In this document: positions 61,539 through 64,000 of the stretch, one piece after another
Numbering within the stretch: position 1 is the stretch's first letter
How the letters are laid out: each line of letters starts with the position of its first letter
Assembly: GCA_024998625.1 (NCBI GenBank)
Contig: JACOEL010000007.1
Span: forward strand, 119,802 to 183,801
Source: Nitrospira sp.
GTDB taxonomy: Bacteria; Nitrospirota; Nitrospiria; Nitrospirales; Nitrospiraceae
DNA: 64,000 nucleotides
Direction: 5' to 3'
Position numbers and translations under genes: made by a program
The notes under the pieces: generated by a model
Seen by the model: only the letters and a program-made list of their open reading frames with translations
Database searches by the model: none
Told to the model about the DNA's origin: nothing

Positions 61539-62228
61539 ATGATGTCAACGGTAGGCAGGGGGCGGGCATTGGTCGACGATCCGGCTGCGCGCCTGCTGGT
61601 CAAGGACGCATACAGCCACATGTACAAATGGCCGGCCTCGTTCGCCGGCTATCGGGCGAACGTGACGCTGAACGAGAACGGGCGGATCTGGACGGGGAGC
61701 GTCCGGCTCGTGCCCAGGAAAGACACCACCGTCGAGTTGCACGGCGCCGACCCGGCGCTCCAGGAGTGGGTACGTGAACGACTGTGGACGCAGGGCATGC
61801 ATCTCGCTCATTCGGATTTCGACGAAGGCGACGGGAAATATGTGCTGTCCTTCGATCCGGAGGAAGATCCCGATGTTCTTCATCCGCGCGGGCGGCGCGT
61901 CTTGCTCACCGGCGGGCGACTCGAATCGTGGTATCGGGTCCGGGATCATCGTTATACCCAGATCGGCCGTCTCACCCCCATGACCGAGCGCCGGGTGAAC
62001 ACGATCGAACGATACGATCAGGCGCCGGATGGTCGGCAGTATTCGAGTCACTATGTGATGACCTACTTCTCACTCGACGGGCAATCGGTCATCGGGATGG
62101 AGAGTTATGTCAACGACTATTCGGAGGTGGACGGCATTTGGATGCCGCTGCGCCGCTGCGTGTCGTTCGGGGACAAGGGGGCGGTCAAGACGCGCGTGAT
62201 CGAACTCTCACAACAGGAGGTGTTGTGA
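61539..62228 (+). CDS. DUF3386 domain protein
   Basis: 229 residues. The sequence runs 'AARLLVKDAYSHMYKWPASFAGYRANVTL' through 'GRLESWYRVRDHRYTQIGR' and 'YVMTYFSLDGQSVIGMESYVNDYSEVDGIWMPLRR', the layout of DUF3386, a beta-rich family known mostly from cyanobacteria. No signal peptide is visible. Its function is unknown. GAGGGAGGG is a strong ribosome site before ATG 61539. The neighbour's start overlaps its last base. It probably belongs to the metal-limitation operon. Confidence 0.7.
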   Translation: MMSTVGRGRALVDDPAARLLVKDAYSHMYKWPASFAGYRANVTLNENGRIWTGSVRLVPRKDTTVELHGADPALQEWVRERLWTQGMHLAHSDFDEGDGKYVLSFDPEEDPDVLHPRGRRVLLTGGRLESWYRVRDHRYTQIGRLTPMTERRVNTIERYDQAPDGRQYSSHYVMTYFSLDGQSVIGMESYVNDYSEVDGIWMPLRRCVSFGDKGAVKTRVIELSQQEVL

Positions 62229-62581
62229 TGGATGACAACCAGACGGACGGGACCGGCCTGGGGCCTGGTCGGCCGCGGACGCAGGCAGGGGAGTGGGCGT
62301 TGGACATGCCTCAGGTCGGAGACGGGCGGACGGCTTCCATGTTGCCGCTGATCGTGTTGTATCAACGGGCCTGGGACCTGGCGAAGACCGCGGAGGTCTC
62401 GCTTGCCTGCCTGATGCATTCGGCGGAGGCCGCGGCCCTGGCAGATGCGATACGGCATCTACTCGACGAGGCCGGTGATGAAGAAGGCAGCACCAGGTGG
62501 ACCGCGCGATGCTCGGAGGCCAGGCACTTGGGTGTGGTGCTGCAGGACGCGCTCGTAGAGGGGAGGGAAATCGAATCATGA
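62228..62581 (+). CDS. Orphan 117-residue protein
   Basis: A small, acidic, largely helical protein with no signal peptide. The central helix '[49 protein letters not shown]' could form a helical bundle. I recognise no family. ATG 62228 overlaps the DUF3386 stop, and its own stop overlaps moaB (ATGA), so translation is coupled on both sides and the frame is very likely real. Confidence 0.55.
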   Translation: MDDNQTDGTGLGPGRPRTQAGEWALDMPQVGDGRTASMLPLIVLYQRAWDLAKTAEVSLACLMHSAEAAALADAIRHLLDEAGDEEGSTRWTARCSEARHLGVVLQDALVEGREIES

Positions 62582-63123
62582 CGGCAATGACCAGGGCCGG
62601 GACTCCGGTGGATGTGGCGGTCTTGACCGTGTCGGACAGCCGGACGCCGGAGACGGATCGAAGCGGCGATACGATCGTCGACCGGCTGACTCAAGCGGGG
62701 CACCGTCTCGCAGACCGGATGTTGTGCAAAGACGATTTCCACACGATCCGGGAGACGATTGCGGCCTGGATCGCCGATCCCAAAATAGAGTTCGTAATCG
62801 TCACCGGGGGGACCGGCGTCACTCAACGCGATGTCACGCCCGACGCCGTCCGATCCCTGTTTACGAAGCCGATTCCGGGATTCGGCGAACTGTTCCGGTG
62901 GCTCAGTTATGCGGAGATCGGCACCTCGACGATTCAGTCGCGGGCCGACGCCGGCGTGTGCGGCGACACCATCGTGTTTCTGTTGCCGGGCAGCACCGGC
63001 GCCTGCCGGCTGGGGATGGAGAAGATCATCCTCCCGCAACTCGATCTCAATCACCGACCCTGCAATCTCACAGAGCTCCTGCCGCGCGTGAAGCAGGAAC
63101 TTCCGCCGGGCGAGGGGCACTGA
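62578..63123 (+). CDS. moaB: Molybdenum cofactor biosynthesis protein MoaB/Mog
   Basis: 181 residues. [40 protein letters not shown], and '[40 protein letters not shown]' are the MoCF-domain hallmarks (molybdopterin binding). MoaB/Mog adenylates molybdopterin. Its position at the end of a zinc-type operon is odd; it may be a zinc-independent stand-in or simply cotranscribed. It overlaps the orphan gene. Confidence 0.9.
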   Translation: MTAMTRAGTPVDVAVLTVSDSRTPETDRSGDTIVDRLTQAGHRLADRMLCKDDFHTIRETIAAWIADPKIEFVIVTGGTGVTQRDVTPDAVRSLFTKPIPGFGELFRWLSYAEIGTSTIQSRADAGVCGDTIVFLLPGSTGACRLGMEKIILPQLDLNHRPCNLTELLPRVKQELPPGEGH

Positions 63124-63250
63124 GTGAAGTCCCGATCATGTGCCGCTGCCGACCGGCCCAAGCCAACCGGTTCGGTCAGCGAAGGATGCCGAATACGATC
63201 AGTGGGCGGGGTGACCGTCGGGTCAACACTATCACGTCACGGAGGACACG

Positions 63251-64000
63251 ATGAAAAGATACGATCGTTTGGTCATGCGCTGGAAGAAGCAACTGGGTAA
63301 ATGGGTTGGAGTAGTTGTCGTCGGATTGGCATGTGGAGGTGCCGTCTCGGTGCACGCCAGTATGCTCGAATATTACGTGGGGGTGGAGGGGTTGCAGACT
63401 ATCGCCAGCGGTACGTACGCGGGGCTCAACAATCCCAATCACGGACGACTCACATTTCTCTTCGCGCATCCGAACGAGACCCCCCCCTCCACGAGCCACT
63501 ATCACAGTATCGGGGCTTGGAGTTACTCCGGTCCGGCCGGCAATCCGGTAGTCAATACCACGAACGCGAACAACCGGATTCCGGAAATCTTGTCCGGTCA
63601 GGCACCATTACCACTTGTGCCGGGTCAGGGCGCCCAAGCGGGACGCTGGGTCAATCAGGCCGTACCGGGGTTGGAATATAGCAATCTCCGCATGGCCTCC
63701 ACGCAGAGCTTGGGTTAGGCAGCCGTAGGGACGACGGAGCACTATTTGTTCAACAGCTCAGGCGGCCGATGGACCGGTTCGCTCAACGCTGTCAGCCTGG
63801 CACTGGAGTTGGTGAGTCTGACCCCTGGCTTGCAAGTGGCGGATCAGACGGGCGCGCCAATTGTTTCAGCGATCGGACAGACCTACAAGCTTGGTGAGGG
63901 TAACCCGTTTTCATTTACGCCGAGCTTTTACACCAACGACAATATGCGGTCTCGCTATTCGGCTGCGTTCCGTTTTGTCGACTTGAACGGAACGTTGCGG
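63251..64000 (+). pseudogene. All3515-like secreted protein, interrupted by in-frame TAG, 3' end outside window
   Basis: ATG 63251 follows GGAGGACACG. A signal peptide (WVGVVVVGLACGGAVSVHA) leads to a secreted domain: 'MLEYYVGVEGLQTIASGTYAGLNNP', 'RLTFLFAHPNE', SHYHSIGAWSY with paired His, and 'NNRIPEILSG'. This resembles the Zur-repressed, PEP-CTERM-anchored all3515 family. The frame hits TAG at 63716-63718, but continues open with plausible sequence (EHYLFNSSGGRWTGSLN and onwards) to the window end. A CAG to TAG change, a sequencing error, or readthrough would explain it. The expected C-terminal anchor lies beyond the window. Confidence 0.65.

Overview
The window reads as chromosomal DNA of a GC-rich, diderm (LPS-bearing) bacterium. 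The mix of genes (archaeal-type class I aldolase beside class 1 FBPase, PIN/TRAM protein, a Zur/COG0523/WD40/DUF3386 block usually met in cyanobacteria, and a large surface-glycan locus) would fit Nitrospira (Nitrospirota). That assignment is an inference from gene content and codon style; there is no rRNA here to settle it.

Layout. (1) 1-10.9 kb: the tail of a methyltransferase, two glycosyltransferases, an L-2-hydroxyglutarate oxidase, dTDP-rhamnose genes rfbA-rfbB-rfbD, an O-antigen ligase/polymerase-like membrane protein and GDP-fucose genes gmd-fcl. (2) 10.9-24.4 kb: a tightly overlapping run of sugar-modifying genes (cytidylyltransferase, aminotransferase, epimerase, NeuB-type synthase, formyltransferase, deacetylase, oxidoreductase, acetyltransferase, AsnB, sugar amidotransferase, methyltransferase), which looks like the pathway for an unusual N-acylated nonulosonic acid. 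(3) 24.7-39.1 kb: methyltransferases, a PhyH oxygenase, an ABC exporter and glycosyltransferases that would decorate and export the glycan. (4) 39.3-45.5 kb: a glycosyltransferase, the WcaJ-type initiating transferase, a KdsC-type phosphatase, manC and manB. The last two supply GDP-mannose to gmd-fcl. Regions 2-3 are visibly richer in A/T codons than the flanks, as expected for exchangeable surface-antigen cassettes.

Three copies of a 207-208 bp element with terminal inverted repeats lie at 360-566, 24370-24576 and 39052-39259. They sit at the seams of these modules and supply the stop codon of two neighbouring genes. They look like a non-autonomous (MITE-like) element.

(5) 45.5-57.2 kb: housekeeping genes, comprising a DUF3108 protein, fbp and a class I aldolase (gluconeogenesis), HtrA protease, a PIN/TRAM membrane protein, ispD-ispF (isoprenoids), cysE, psiF, truA, an AMIN-domain amidase, a NYN nuclease and tatD. 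(6) 57.2-64.0 kb: a probable zinc-scarcity locus. A Fur-family regulator (probably Zur) with a good promoter and an overlapping palindrome is followed by a small His-containing membrane protein, two COG0523 (CobW-like) GTPases, a WD40 protein, a small Cys protein, a DUF3386 protein, an orphan, MoaB and an all3515-like secreted protein. The last is interrupted by an in-frame TAG and runs off the window. Between the small membrane protein and the first GTPase is a strikingly structured, unassigned leader (17-bp closing helix enclosing two hairpins).

No tRNA, rRNA or CRISPR array was seen. Starts were chosen by eye from Shine-Dalgarno matches, family alignments known to me and ATGA/GTGA overlaps; no database search was run.
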